Shown: one piece after another, positions 54,807-62,364 of the stretch | Numbering within the stretch: the first letter of the stretch is position 1 | How the letters are laid out: every line of letters begins with the position of its first letter | Assembly: GCA_027532775.1 (NCBI GenBank) | Contig: JAPZTO010000008.1 | Coordinates: 249,501 to 313,500 of the forward strand | DNA length: 64,000 bases | Origin: Beijerinckiaceae bacterium | GTDB taxonomy: Bacteria; Pseudomonadota; Alphaproteobacteria; Rhizobiales; Beijerinckiaceae | Direction: 5' to 3' | The notes under the pieces: model-generated | What the model saw: the letters and a program-made list of their open reading frames with translations, nothing else | Told to the model about the DNA's origin: nothing | Database searches by the model: none | Position numbers and translations under genes: made by a program

Positions 54807-55547
54807 TCAGCTCGCGAGGCCGGGCAGGATCCCGATCGTGACGGGGCTCAGGAATTCCTGGATCGACCTGTACTGGAATGTCCTGTCGCGGGTGGTCGCG
54901 TTGACGTCCCGGTTCTGCTCAACCCAGGTTTCAGCATAGGCATCATCGGTCAGGAAGGCCTTGAAGGCAGCATCATCACGCAGCAAGGCCCGCATCCTGT
55001 GGGGCGGAAAAACTCTCTTGTAGGCCGATGACCCCTGGCCGAACCGCTTCTTGAACAGTTCGAGGCGCTCTTTCATGGCCCGGTTCTTCGGGTCGTCCTC
55101 GAGGCTCTTCAACCAGACCCGGCCGAAGCCGCGTGCGTATTCGATGCGCTCCCGCGTGATGCCGGCCTTTTCGAGGATGCCAATCTCGTCGAGCCAGCTG
55201 TTGACGGAGTCGTAGGTCACTTCCGGATACTGGGCGAGATAGGCCCCGATGGCATAGTTGATGAAGGTGTCCTCGTTCCGGGTCAGGTCGGTCCTGAAAC
55301 TGTCGGGCAGGTAGAACATCGCATCGCCCATTGTCGTATTCCAGAAGGTGATGCTGGACCAGTTGTCGGCCTTCGCGATCTCTGCCATCGCGACCTTGCG
55401 TTCCTCAGGCGTCTGGGAGAAGTAGCCCTTGATGCCGCCCTGCACGAGGCCGGGATCGACGCCCACGCAGCCCGGCAACCCGCCGAGCGCAACCAGAAGT
55501 CCGGCTATTGCAAAAAACCGGGGAAAAGAACGCATCCTCATGGACAT
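54807..55547 (-). CDS. Hypothetical lipoprotein
   Basis: A protein of 246 residues with a lipobox in LGGLPGCVG, so lipid-anchored. The mature part is helical, with TPEERKVAMAEIAKADNWSS, YPEVTYDSVNSWLDEIG and DDAAFKAFLTDDAYAETWVE. I recognise no domain. It lies 60 bases downstream of the outer-membrane barrel gene on the same strand and may work with it in the envelope. Confidence 0.8.
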   Translation of the reverse strand: MSMRMRSFPRFFAIAGLLVALGGLPGCVGVDPGLVQGGIKGYFSQTPEERKVAMAEIAKADNWSSITFWNTTMGDAMFYLPDSFRTDLTRNEDTFINYAIGAYLAQYPEVTYDSVNSWLDEIGILEKAGITRERIEYARGFGRVWLKSLEDDPKNRAMKERLELFKKRFGQGSSAYKRVFPPHRMRALLRDDAAFKAFLTDDAYAETWVEQNRDVNATTRDRTFQYRSIQEFLSPVTIGILPGLAS

Positions 55548-55607
55548 CAGGGTATCTCCGGAAGGGTCGGAATGCGCCGGGGGCAGGGCCGCGGCACCGG
55601 AAGGGGA

Positions 55608-56528
55608 TCAGAACGTGTAGGCCGCGCCGATGGTCGCACGGCTGTAGTGCATGCGCTGGTTGGAGAGCCAGGTCATGCCCTTGATCGACACTTCCCAGTT
55701 TCGGTTGATCTGGTAGGCAAGGCCCGTCTGCAGCGTGAACCACGTCCGGTCGAGCCCGCGCTCGGCCGGGGCGACCTTCTCGGCAAGCACCTGGTTCAGC
55801 ACAATGCCGCCGGACAGGCGCAGGCGCGGCGTGATCGAATAGAGCGCGCTCAGATGCAGCAGCCCGATCGTCGATCCGAAATGCGCAACCGGGGGAATGT
55901 TGGTCGGGTCATAGGCCTGCCGGCTCCGGGTGGTCAGCAGGGTCGCATCCAGCGAGAGCATCACCGGGCCGACCGGATAGGACGCGCCGGCGAAGGCGCC
56001 TAAGCGGTAGCTGCTGCTGTCCGCCCCGACCGGCGCGCTCGCCACGCCGACGAACTGGTACATGCTGTTCCCGACGCCGAAACCGCCGAGGACGCCGACG
56101 CGCAGGAAGGGCAGGGGCGTGATCCCGAGGACGAGATCCGCCCCGCCGGCTTCGGCCTTCGAATCAAGCGAAAGCGGGAAAGCCAGAATGGTTGACTTGA
56201 TCGTCTCCCTCGAGAAATTACCTGTGACCGAGGCGAAACCCATCGAGCCGATGCCGAAGCTCAGGCCCAGTTGCGTGCCGTAGCTGTTCTGCTTCAGCCG
56301 CGTCGGCTGACGGCGTTTCTCGGTGATGGCCATGCCGAGATCGACCGACAGCCGGAAGCTGTGCAGGAATCCGCGCCGGGCTGGATCACCGAATTCAGCC
56401 GGCAGGGGCAGCGTGCGCACCTGCGAGAGTTTCGGCAGCCCGGCATTGCTGAACCCCGCCTGCGCCACAGCCGCAGATGGCATGGCGAGCAATCCTGCCG
56501 CGATAATGAAGCCTGGCGTCACGCGCAT
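55608..56528 (-). CDS. Outer-membrane beta-barrel protein
   Basis: A protein of 306 residues with a signal peptide ending in AAVAQA. The rest alternates polar and hydrophobic residues in strands of 8-10, with turn-rich loops, and the C terminus ends in TIGAAYTF, a phenylalanine-terminated barrel signature. It resembles uncharacterised barrel proteins; no transport specificity can be read. It is probably cotranscribed with the lipoprotein gene that follows it. Confidence 0.8.
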   Translation of the reverse strand: MRVTPGFIIAAGLLAMPSAAVAQAGFSNAGLPKLSQVRTLPLPAEFGDPARRGFLHSFRLSVDLGMAITEKRRQPTRLKQNSYGTQLGLSFGIGSMGFASVTGNFSRETIKSTILAFPLSLDSKAEAGGADLVLGITPLPFLRVGVLGGFGVGNSMYQFVGVASAPVGADSSSYRLGAFAGASYPVGPVMLSLDATLLTTRSRQAYDPTNIPPVAHFGSTIGLLHLSALYSITPRLRLSGGIVLNQVLAEKVAPAERGLDRTWFTLQTGLAYQINRNWEVSIKGMTWLSNQRMHYSRATIGAAYTF

Positions 56529-56858
56529 CCGTATCAGCCCCTTACCCGTTTTCGTGGCTGCGCTGCGGGATTGCCGAAGCCTGCCCCGAACGCCGCCATC
56601 TTCTGGTTGCGTGCGGACAGAAGCAGCCGTCACCGGCGGGAGCAAACGATCGAAAAGACTAGTCCATGGCGTCCGGATGGTGTGTCTACAAAGGCACAGG
56701 GCCTGATGCGCTTATACGACGAAACATCTGCAATTCCTCCGCAAGCCCGGACCGGGATCAAGCGGGTCAAACTGCGCTTCGGCAGGTCGGGCACACGGCC
56801 TGACACTGGTAGGGGAACCTGCCCTTCGAGCCACGATGCGCAGAAAGACCTTGAGGCC

Positions 56859-56873
56859 TGGTGCGGATGAGGG
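56859..56873. other. Candidate left attachment remnant
   Basis: TGGTGCGGATGAGGG matches TGGTGCCGGATGAGGG at the tRNA-Thr 3' end (63803-63818), in the same orientation, with one base missing. The match does not continue further, so this is a decayed or short core. Confidence 0.45.
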
Positions 56874-56920
56874 CACCGCGTTTACCAGCTATATAATTGA
56901 TTAAAAATCGTAAAAATAAC

Positions 56921-57006
56921 TTTGATTTTCAAAAGACCAACAAAAAGACCAACAAATCCGCTGGCTGGGGGTGGATCCGGGTGGACGGCGGTGGATGAAT
57001 TCTGAG
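56921..57006. repeat. Duplicated leader, copy 1
   Basis: TTTGATTTTCAAAAGACCAAC, then a second GACCAACAAATCC, then GGGTGGACGGCGGTGGATGA and ATTCT. It precedes the first Imm11-like gene. The same order recurs at 57797-57866 before the second gene. The phrase ACCAACAAATCxGxTGGCT also occurs next to the integrase gene (63675-63694). Confidence 0.75.
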
Positions 57007-57119
57007 TCGGGACACTGTCTTTCAGTTGTTTGGGCCGACCGACATGTGCACATTCCGGCAGGCGGAGAAGGGAAAAGACGCAGTTCTCCGCATCATGATC
57101 CTTTTGGTCGAGGAAGCCG

Positions 57120-57731
57120 ATGGTTGATTCGCATGAACACTGGGTTTGGTGGGGTGTGCCCGAGCGCGGCATTCAGCGTGCCCAGATCGACTATGATTCT
57201 TATCAGGGGAAGCAATACCCTGCCTTCACTTCTGAGCGTATTCCGGAGGGTGCCTTGGGTCTGCCGATCTTTAGAACGGCCTCATCAGCCAGGCGTTTTG
57301 AAGGCAGGCACTGCCCTCCGGTAACAGGTGGGCTTGTGGTCGATAAAGTGATAATCGATGTCATCTTGTCATTCGACACCGAATCCTACGTCCAGTTTCA
57401 TCCAGTAATTATTATGGCGAGAGGAGTCCCTATAACTCATTATTCTTGGATTTTCATTCAGGCAACGGCCTTCTGTATTGATTATGAGAATTTGATCGAC
57501 GCAGAAATTCGATATCACAACGGTCATCCGTTTGTCATGGAAGCAAAATCATTCAAATACAAAAGTGGATGCCTTGGCGACTATCATATTGCCCGTGATT
57601 ATTATCACGGGTCCCATCTTGTCGTTTCAAGGGCGCTGAAGAATGCTTTGCTGGAAACCGGCGAGCCAATCGATTTTCGGCAGCCCGAAGATATCGCTCA
57701 ACCGTGGTGGCTCTGCAGGCCTCTAGGATAA
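57120..57731 (+). CDS. Imm11/DUF1629-like protein, copy 1
   Basis: A protein of 203 residues. The family-like order is KVIIDVILSFDTESYVQFHP, then a YSWIFIQATAFCIDYENL strand pair, and a C-terminal LVVSRALKNALLETGEPIDF, as in Imm11 proteins, where a binding module ends in a serine-edged helix. Imm11 proteins neutralise effectors of polymorphic toxin systems. GAGGAAG lies before the ATG. Base composition falls in the middle of the gene. About half of its residues match the next gene without gaps. The cognate toxin is unknown, and the assignment to Imm11 is by pattern only. Confidence 0.6.
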   Translation: MVDSHEHWVWWGVPERGIQRAQIDYDSYQGKQYPAFTSERIPEGALGLPIFRTASSARRFEGRHCPPVTGGLVVDKVIIDVILSFDTESYVQFHPVIIMARGVPITHYSWIFIQATAFCIDYENLIDAEIRYHNGHPFVMEAKSFKYKSGCLGDYHIARDYYHGSHLVVSRALKNALLETGEPIDFRQPEDIAQPWWLCRPLG

Positions 57732-57796
57732 GCTGCAGCTTTCCGATGGAGCTGCGCCTATCGACAATCAACCTCTTTTCAAGCCAGCAGAACAGC

Positions 57797-57866
57797 TTTG
57801 GTTTTCAAGAGACCAATAAATTCGATGCTGGGAGTGGTTGCGGGTGGACGTGGCGGATGAATTCTG
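57797..57866. repeat. Duplicated leader, copy 2
   Basis: TTTGGTTTTCAAGAGACCAAT, TGCTGGGAGTGG, CGGGTGGACGTGGCGGATGA and ATTCT align with copy 1 at 56921-57006, with one ACCAAC unit lost. Upstream leader and gene were duplicated together. Confidence 0.75.
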
Positions 57867-57978
57867 CGCGGGATGCTGCTTCTAGGTTGCTTTTGGAAGC
57901 TGCGATCTGAACATTCCGACAGATGGATGTTGAAAAACTCATATCATGGCATCATGATCCTCTCGATTGAGAAAGCAG

Positions 57979-58590
57979 ATGGCAGCAGAATTTGAAAACT
58001 GGATATGGTGGGGTGTTCCAGAGCATGGCATTGAGCGTGCTCAGCTTGACTACGACACCTATATTGGGAAGCAGTATCCAGTCTTGACCGTTAAACGTGT
58101 GCCCGATGGTGCGCTGGGGTGTCCTGTTTTTGTTACATCGTCGTCATCATCCAAATTTGAAAACAGGCGCTGCCCACCGGTTTCAAATGGAATTGTGATC
58201 GACAAGACATTTGTAGAAATTATACTGTCTTTTGAAAATAAAGAATTTGTTCAATTCTATCCAATAAAAATAAAAGCGGGAGGCATATACGTTAATGATT
58301 ATTTTTTTATATTCGTAAATACGCATGTAAATTGCATTGACTATCAGTCTATGGGGGAAGAAAAAATTGTGTACTTTGACGAGAATCCCATCGTTATGGA
58401 GGCAAGGCAGTTTAAGCACCTGAAGGGCTGTCTTGGTGGCCGTCATATCGCTAGGGAGTGTTTGCATCCATCGCATCTTATTGTCTCAAATGACCTGAAG
58501 AACGCCTTGGTTGCCACAGGAGAGCCGCTTGACTTCAGGCAGCCGGAGCAGGTTGCTTGGCCACCGCTTCTTTGCCGGCCTCTAGGTTAG
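57979..58590 (+). CDS. Imm11/DUF1629-like protein, copy 2
   Basis: A protein of 203 residues, the same length as copy 1, with matching landmarks: WWGVPEHGIERAQLDYDTY, ALGCPVF, CPPVSNGIVIDK, FVQFYPIKIKAGG, CIDYQSM, GCLGGRHIARE, TGEPLDFRQPE and the shared end LCRPLG. The centre (58140-58400) is very AT-rich. I use the ATG at 57979, which aligns with the start of copy 1, rather than a TTG at 57967. The two copies have diverged enough to have different partners. Confidence 0.6.
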   Translation: MAAEFENWIWWGVPEHGIERAQLDYDTYIGKQYPVLTVKRVPDGALGCPVFVTSSSSSKFENRRCPPVSNGIVIDKTFVEIILSFENKEFVQFYPIKIKAGGIYVNDYFFIFVNTHVNCIDYQSMGEEKIVYFDENPIVMEARQFKHLKGCLGGRHIARECLHPSHLIVSNDLKNALVATGEPLDFRQPEQVAWPPLLCRPLG

Positions 58591-58864
58591 GCGGAGCCGT
58601 TGGAGGAAAAGCGGGTTGCGCCTGAGGACGAGCCGGCTAGCTCGGGAAGGCTGAACAAAGCACGCGTTTTCGTCTGCCTTGTGGCGGACTAGTGAAGGTG
58701 GTCACCTGCATCTGGGTGAGCTGCGCGAACCAAACGGGTCCGGAATCGGAATGGTCATTCCGGCCCGAATGCAACGTCTATGTGCTGACCAAGCATGTCT
58801 TCGCTGGAGCGGAGCGCGTTGGTTGTGTGCGTTCTGTTACCCGAAATTCCCTGCCTAACCGCGC

Positions 58865-59452
58865 TTACAAAATCCCCTCCAGCACCTCCGGCCCAAACCG
58901 CCGCATCATCTCCACGTCCATCCGGGTGTGCAGATGGTCCAGCCGGTCGAGATGGGCCTCATAGGTCCGGCGGCGCATCCATTTGGGCTTTACCGGGAAA
59001 TCCGGATCGCGGGATTTCAGTTTTCGCGACAGGAGCCGGTCACGGCTGATGCAGAGGCGGTCAAAGGTCGAGCTGGCATTCTGCGAGCGATAGGCGATGC
59101 GCCAGGCCTTGCGGGCGAGGAAGCGCTTGCCACCCGGCGGCAGGTAAAGCTTGGCCACACGCGTCCCCAGGCGCGGGCAGAGGGCAAACCAGCGGAGGCC
59201 TCCGAAACGGCATGGCTCCGCCACCAGATTGACCGGATAGGCCATCGCCTCGCCATCCACCGTGTAGCGCAGGTGAAGCCGCGCCATGCCCGGCTCCAGC
59301 CGTTCAAGGCGGTAGGAAACCGAGGCCACCTGCCGCTCGCCTTGCGACCATATCCAGCTGCCGGAAGCCTCGTCAGCGGGGCTGCGGAGGGCGCCCGCGA
59401 CAAGTCGATGGATGGCAAGGACCAATCCGTCTTCAACGCAAACCGAGGGCAT
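58865..59452 (-). CDS. Unknown 195-residue protein of the element core
   Basis: A basic protein of 195 residues: QVASVSYRLERLEPGMARLH, RTYEAHLDRLDHLHTRMDVE and a region rich in arginine and lysine between them (KWMRRRTYEAH). I recognise no domain; a nucleic-acid-binding role would fit the charge. AAGGAGACCCC precedes the ATG at 59452. A copy of its ribosome binding site and first five codons occurs 33 bases after the Rep-like stop at 61043, which shows that it once followed that gene directly. Confidence 0.75.
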   Translation of the reverse strand: MPSVCVEDGLVLAIHRLVAGALRSPADEASGSWIWSQGERQVASVSYRLERLEPGMARLHLRYTVDGEAMAYPVNLVAEPCRFGGLRWFALCPRLGTRVAKLYLPPGGKRFLARKAWRIAYRSQNASSTFDRLCISRDRLLSRKLKSRDPDFPVKPKWMRRRTYEAHLDRLDHLHTRMDVEMMRRFGPEVLEGIL

Positions 59453-59465
59453 GGGGTCTCCTTCC
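59438..59465. repeat. Direct repeat A flanking cargo block
   Basis: GCAAACCGAGGGCATGGGG followed by TCTCCTTCC. It spans the start and ribosome binding site of the 195-residue gene. It matches repeat B at 60996-61025 except for two single-base insertions in B. Confidence 0.92.
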
Positions 59466-59591
59466 CTGGCGGGCAGGCGAATGCAAACAGCAGCACACGC
59501 TGCGGACCGTTTGTGTTCCGACAGTGGCAGTATAGGATGGCGAGCATTCGCATGCACGGCTTGTTCGCGCTGTATCGACAGGTTTGAACCA

Positions 59592-59954
59592 ATGACCACC
59601 ATGATTGTCGAAGACAGGCAGGCTTTGCCGGAATGGTTTTCCTACGATGATGAGTATTTGTTCTTTGCCAGAAACGAGATCACGGAATTCGGCCCCATCC
59701 GTTTCTTGCCGGCGGATGGGCAATTGGTGGTCAGGACATCGCTTCAGAAGCACCTTGACTTCGATTGCGTGCCGATCTGCTACGACCGGCAGATGGACGA
59801 GCATGTCGCATGGGTGTTTCTCCATGGCCGGCAGAAAATCGTTCGCTTTCCGGGTGATTCCGACCGTCTGGAAGTTTTTCAGGAATATGAATCCTTCTGG
59901 GCCGTGCTTGATTATGCCGTCCGGCGGATGAAAGAGGCCTATCTCGACGATTGA
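59592..59954 (+). CDS. Unknown cargo protein
   Basis: A small acidic protein of 120 residues (EWFSYDDEYLFFARNEITEF, FQEYESFWAVLDYAVRRMKE). It has no signal peptide or membrane helix. I recognise no family. Its size, acidity and place between repeats A and B together with an Imm8-like gene make an immunity role possible, but this is inference from context. Confidence 0.65.
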   Translation: MTTMIVEDRQALPEWFSYDDEYLFFARNEITEFGPIRFLPADGQLVVRTSLQKHLDFDCVPICYDRQMDEHVAWVFLHGRQKIVRFPGDSDRLEVFQEYESFWAVLDYAVRRMKEAYLDD

Positions 59955-60159
59955 GCGGATTGCCCAAAAGCCATCGGTAGCTCCACTCCGCGCCCGCCAT
60001 CGTGATCGTGCTTTTCTCTCTCGAATGAAGTGCAATGCTCACTTGAGATTGTACAGTAACCTCATATGTGCCAAATTGTCGGATATCATCCCTGCAAATG
60101 TCCGCATCAATGTCTGCATTGGCAAAAAATTCGAAATCCTATGAAAGGTAATTATATTA

Positions 60160-60474
60160 ATGATTATTACTAACCAATCTATTTTTAAAAATCTATTTTT
60201 TGTAGGTTTTTTGGCAATTTTTGTTGCTTCTCAATATTTTGATTTTAGCAATTATCGCCAATTTATGTCTCTCGTTATAGGTGTTTATTATATAATTTTC
60301 GGAAATTGGCTTTTAGAAAGAAAACATAAAGTGCCTTTCATTGCATTATCTATTATATTTTTTCTATACTCAACGGGGGAAATCAATTTTAGAAAGTCTA
60401 GTTTTGACCTTTTTCTATTCTTTTCTGTTGCTGTTGTCTCATTCATTCTGAAATGGCATGAAAAGATCAGGTAA
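60160..60474 (+). CDS. Small four-helix membrane protein
   Basis: A protein of 104 residues with hydrophobic stretches near residues 10-27, 35-52, 58-73 and 82-98, separated by short charged loops such as LLERKHKVPF. The gene is far richer in A and T than its surroundings, a strong sign of transfer. Small multi-helix membrane proteins serve as immunity proteins against membrane-active or cell-wall toxins in several systems; here that is only a suggestion. Confidence 0.7.
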   Translation: MIITNQSIFKNLFFVGFLAIFVASQYFDFSNYRQFMSLVIGVYYIIFGNWLLERKHKVPFIALSIIFFLYSTGEINFRKSSFDLFLFFSVAVVSFILKWHEKIR

Positions 60475-60506
60475 GATTTGTAGGATTGGCGCTTGGGTCT
60501 CGGGCC

Positions 60507-60857
60507 ATGAAGAAAAAAGCTGAAATCCGCTCTGTCGATTGTGATGGAGATCTTCTGGAAGATTGGAAGCCCGGTCGTGAATGGGATTTTGCCATTCAGA
60601 TCGTGATCGAAATTGGCCTTGAGGGTGACGAGGGAGGATGGCTCTTCTACCTTGAAATTCTCCCTAGACAATTCTTTGAAGCGTGTCCTCTGCCGAGATT
60701 TGTCAATAGATCCTTGGTGTTGGACCATTACGATCCGCGTTTGATCAAGGATTTTATCAATAGGGTTGTTTCGGGACATGAATTCGAAAACTGGGATAAA
60801 TGTGTTGAGCACCTGAGTTATTACTTTTCTCATGAATATGAGAATTATAATACCTAA
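60507..60857 (+). CDS. Imm8 family-like immunity protein
   Basis: A protein of 116 residues that fits the Imm8 pattern: AEIRSVDCDGDLLEDWKPGR, then a central IQIVIEIGLEGDEGGWLFYL with the conserved IG strand, YDPRLIKDFINRVVSGHE, and the end NWDKCVEHLSYYFSHEYENY. Imm8 proteins protect against toxins of polymorphic systems. The ATG at 60507 gives the family's usual start. No toxin precedes it. Confidence 0.68.
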   Translation: MKKKAEIRSVDCDGDLLEDWKPGREWDFAIQIVIEIGLEGDEGGWLFYLEILPRQFFEACPLPRFVNRSLVLDHYDPRLIKDFINRVVSGHEFENWDKCVEHLSYYFSHEYENYNT

Positions 60858-60995
60858 TTGCACGCTGTCGGATGCCGGAAGAATTGACCTGAGCCGGACA
60901 TCTGGATGCTTCAATCAAGGCCGAAAAGGGCCTGCGGGCCCACGGTCGATCAATCTGCGGCATCCGGTAAGGCCAGGCTAGACGCGTCCTGAGGG

Positions 60996-61025
60996 GCAAA
61001 CCGAGGGCATGGGGGTCTCCTTTCC
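60996..61025. repeat. Direct repeat B flanking cargo block
   Basis: GCAAACCGAGGGCATGGGGG followed by TCTCCTTTCC. On the minus strand it reads as AGGAGACCCCC, ATG and four more codons of the 195-residue gene, after which the frame runs into a stop within ten codons. Confidence 0.92.
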
Positions 61026-61042
61026 GATTTGGTGATTCTACA

Positions 61043-61588
61043 TCATCGAATGCGGCCTTTCCGCAAGTTGTGCGAGGCGCCGCACCGATCCCCGTGGATT
61101 GTGCCGCCGGGCCTCCGGGAATAGGGGCGCCGGAACGCAGCCTGTGATGTCATTTGCTTTACAATGTAGGTGATGGCTGACCGGAGCTTGCCGCGAGGGT
61201 GCCTCCGCATCGCCTGCGAGGCCCGGCGGGCGTCCATCTCGCACGGGCCGGGAAGCCAGCGTTCCGCGCAAGCCATCAGCCTTGCCACCAGAGGCGAGGG
61301 GGCATGGCAAAGCAGGTGCAGATGTTCGCCCGTCCCGGTTGTCGAGATTTCGCGCGTCCAGAGGAAGGTCGGCGGGAAGCCATGCCGGCGGGCGAACTCG
61401 GTGTAGTTCTTCTTGATCCGGAGGAAGATCCGGCAGCGTTCGTTGATGGCAAGCCGGTCCACCCCGTCGGGGCGAGCCGTGATGAGGATATTGAGCGGCA
61501 GGCCCATATGGCGGGCACGGTGCCATGCGTCGAAGAGGAACGACACGTCGAGATGCGTGAGAGCCTTGCTGGGCTTCCGGGTGCGCAT
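61043..61588 (-). CDS. HUH-type Rep-like endonuclease
   Basis: A protein of 181 residues in which the three motifs of HUH replication or relaxase enzymes appear in order: motif 1 LNILITARP near residue 35, motif 2 GEHLHLLCH with the His-Leu-His triad at residues 89-91, and motif 3 YIVK with tyrosine 141 and lysine 144. Such enzymes nick one DNA strand and form a tyrosine-DNA link, starting rolling-circle replication or transfer. GGAG nine bases before the ATG at 61588 supports this start. The gene is upstream of the 195-residue gene's original position. Confidence 0.7.
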   Translation of the reverse strand: MRTRKPSKALTHLDVSFLFDAWHRARHMGLPLNILITARPDGVDRLAINERCRIFLRIKKNYTEFARRHGFPPTFLWTREISTTGTGEHLHLLCHAPSPLVARLMACAERWLPGPCEMDARRASQAMRRHPRGKLRSAITYIVKQMTSQAAFRRPYSRRPGGTIHGDRCGASHNLRKGRIR

Positions 61589-61938
61589 GAATCCGGTCTC
61601 CATAACTATAAAAGACGGATGCGCGCCGATCTCGGGGCTTCAGAGCCGTCAATCCGTTGAAAGGATAGGGAAATCCGCAATTGCCTTCCTCTCGGGCGGC
61701 ATGGAACTTTTGACGCGGATTCCCGGCGGAGACCGGGCAAGCCGAGGCCATGTGAAGGCATCACGGGGCACGCGTTCCCGCGCCGCCGGCACAGGCCGGG
61801 CAGGTCCGATCTTTCGGTTGAAAAGGGATGGGGAGCCGCTAGAAAGGAGGGGTGAATGATCCAGGCGGAGAGTTCACCCGGCCCGGGAAGCGTTGCAGCG
61901 CTTCGCTGGGCCTTTCCATTTCCGGCGGGGCCATTGGC
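61589..61938. other. Spacer in the element, no gene seen
   Basis: A 350-base spacer between the Rep-like and HTH genes. The Rep-like gene's promoter should lie here, near the AT-rich 61600-61625. I found no supported open frame and no clear iteron array. An origin for the HUH enzyme could be here or elsewhere in the element. Confidence 0.4.
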
Positions 61939-62178
61939 TTACCTGTCGGCCTCCGGCAGCGCGTGTGCCCATTCCTCCGCATCGCTGGTCAGGATCAGCG
62001 TCCGGGCGCCGACCTTGCGGAAGCGGATCCGGCCGGCGCGGCGTTCTTCATAGGCGAGGGAACGGCTGATCCCGTAGCGGGAGCAGAATTCAGCGACGCT
62101 GAAAGCGCCGAACGAAGACGGTGCCATCGGTTCGGAAAGATGATGGCCGGGGGAGGGGGAGAGGTTGTGAATACCCAT
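61939..62178 (-). CDS. AlpA/excisionase-like HTH protein
   Basis: A protein of 79 residues with one winged or MerR-like helix-turn-helix: FSVAEFCSRYGISRSLAYEE followed by RRAGRIRFRKVGARTLIL. This is the domain found in excisionases and AlpA regulators that control excision of integrated elements. It lies next to the integrase gene on the same strand. I use the ATG at 62178, with AAAGGG upstream. Confidence 0.85.
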   Translation of the reverse strand: MGIHNLSPSPGHHLSEPMAPSSFGAFSVAEFCSRYGISRSLAYEERRAGRIRFRKVGARTLILTSDAEEWAHALPEADR

Positions 62179-62364
62179 ACGGACCCTTTCGAGGCTTTGC
62201 TGTTGCCGGACCATCCGGACAACGGCCTATTCAGGCCAACATCAAAAACCACATGCGGAAAAGGTTGGGGCCGGATTTTGAAAAATAATCCTTGTTTCCC
62301 ACAGATGCCCACAGGATTGAAACCGGAGCTATTCTTGTCTTGACGGCGTTCGGGGCAATTACAG

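Larger units (their letters stand above)
56529..57119. other. Spacer holding the left element boundary
   Basis: About 590 bases. The first 330 carry the promoter of the barrel gene (minus strand) and no convincing gene. The candidate attachment remnant is at 56859-56873. From 56881 the sequence becomes AT-rich, then shows the paired ACCAAC repeats at 56935-56970, and leads into the ribosome binding site (GAGGAAG) of the first cargo gene. Confidence 0.6.

Noticed and set aside
56706-56870. Short open frame of about 54 codons near the element's left end
   Set aside because: It has no ribosome binding site and no recognisable features, and it crosses the candidate attachment remnant.
58692-58964. 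Open frame of 90 codons after the second Imm11-like gene
   Set aside because: It runs into the opposite-strand 195-residue gene and lacks a convincing ribosome binding site or domain.
60757-60999. Minus-strand open frame of 80 codons opposite the Imm8-like gene end
   Set aside because: It overlaps a better-supported gene, has no ribosome binding site of note and no protein-family pattern.
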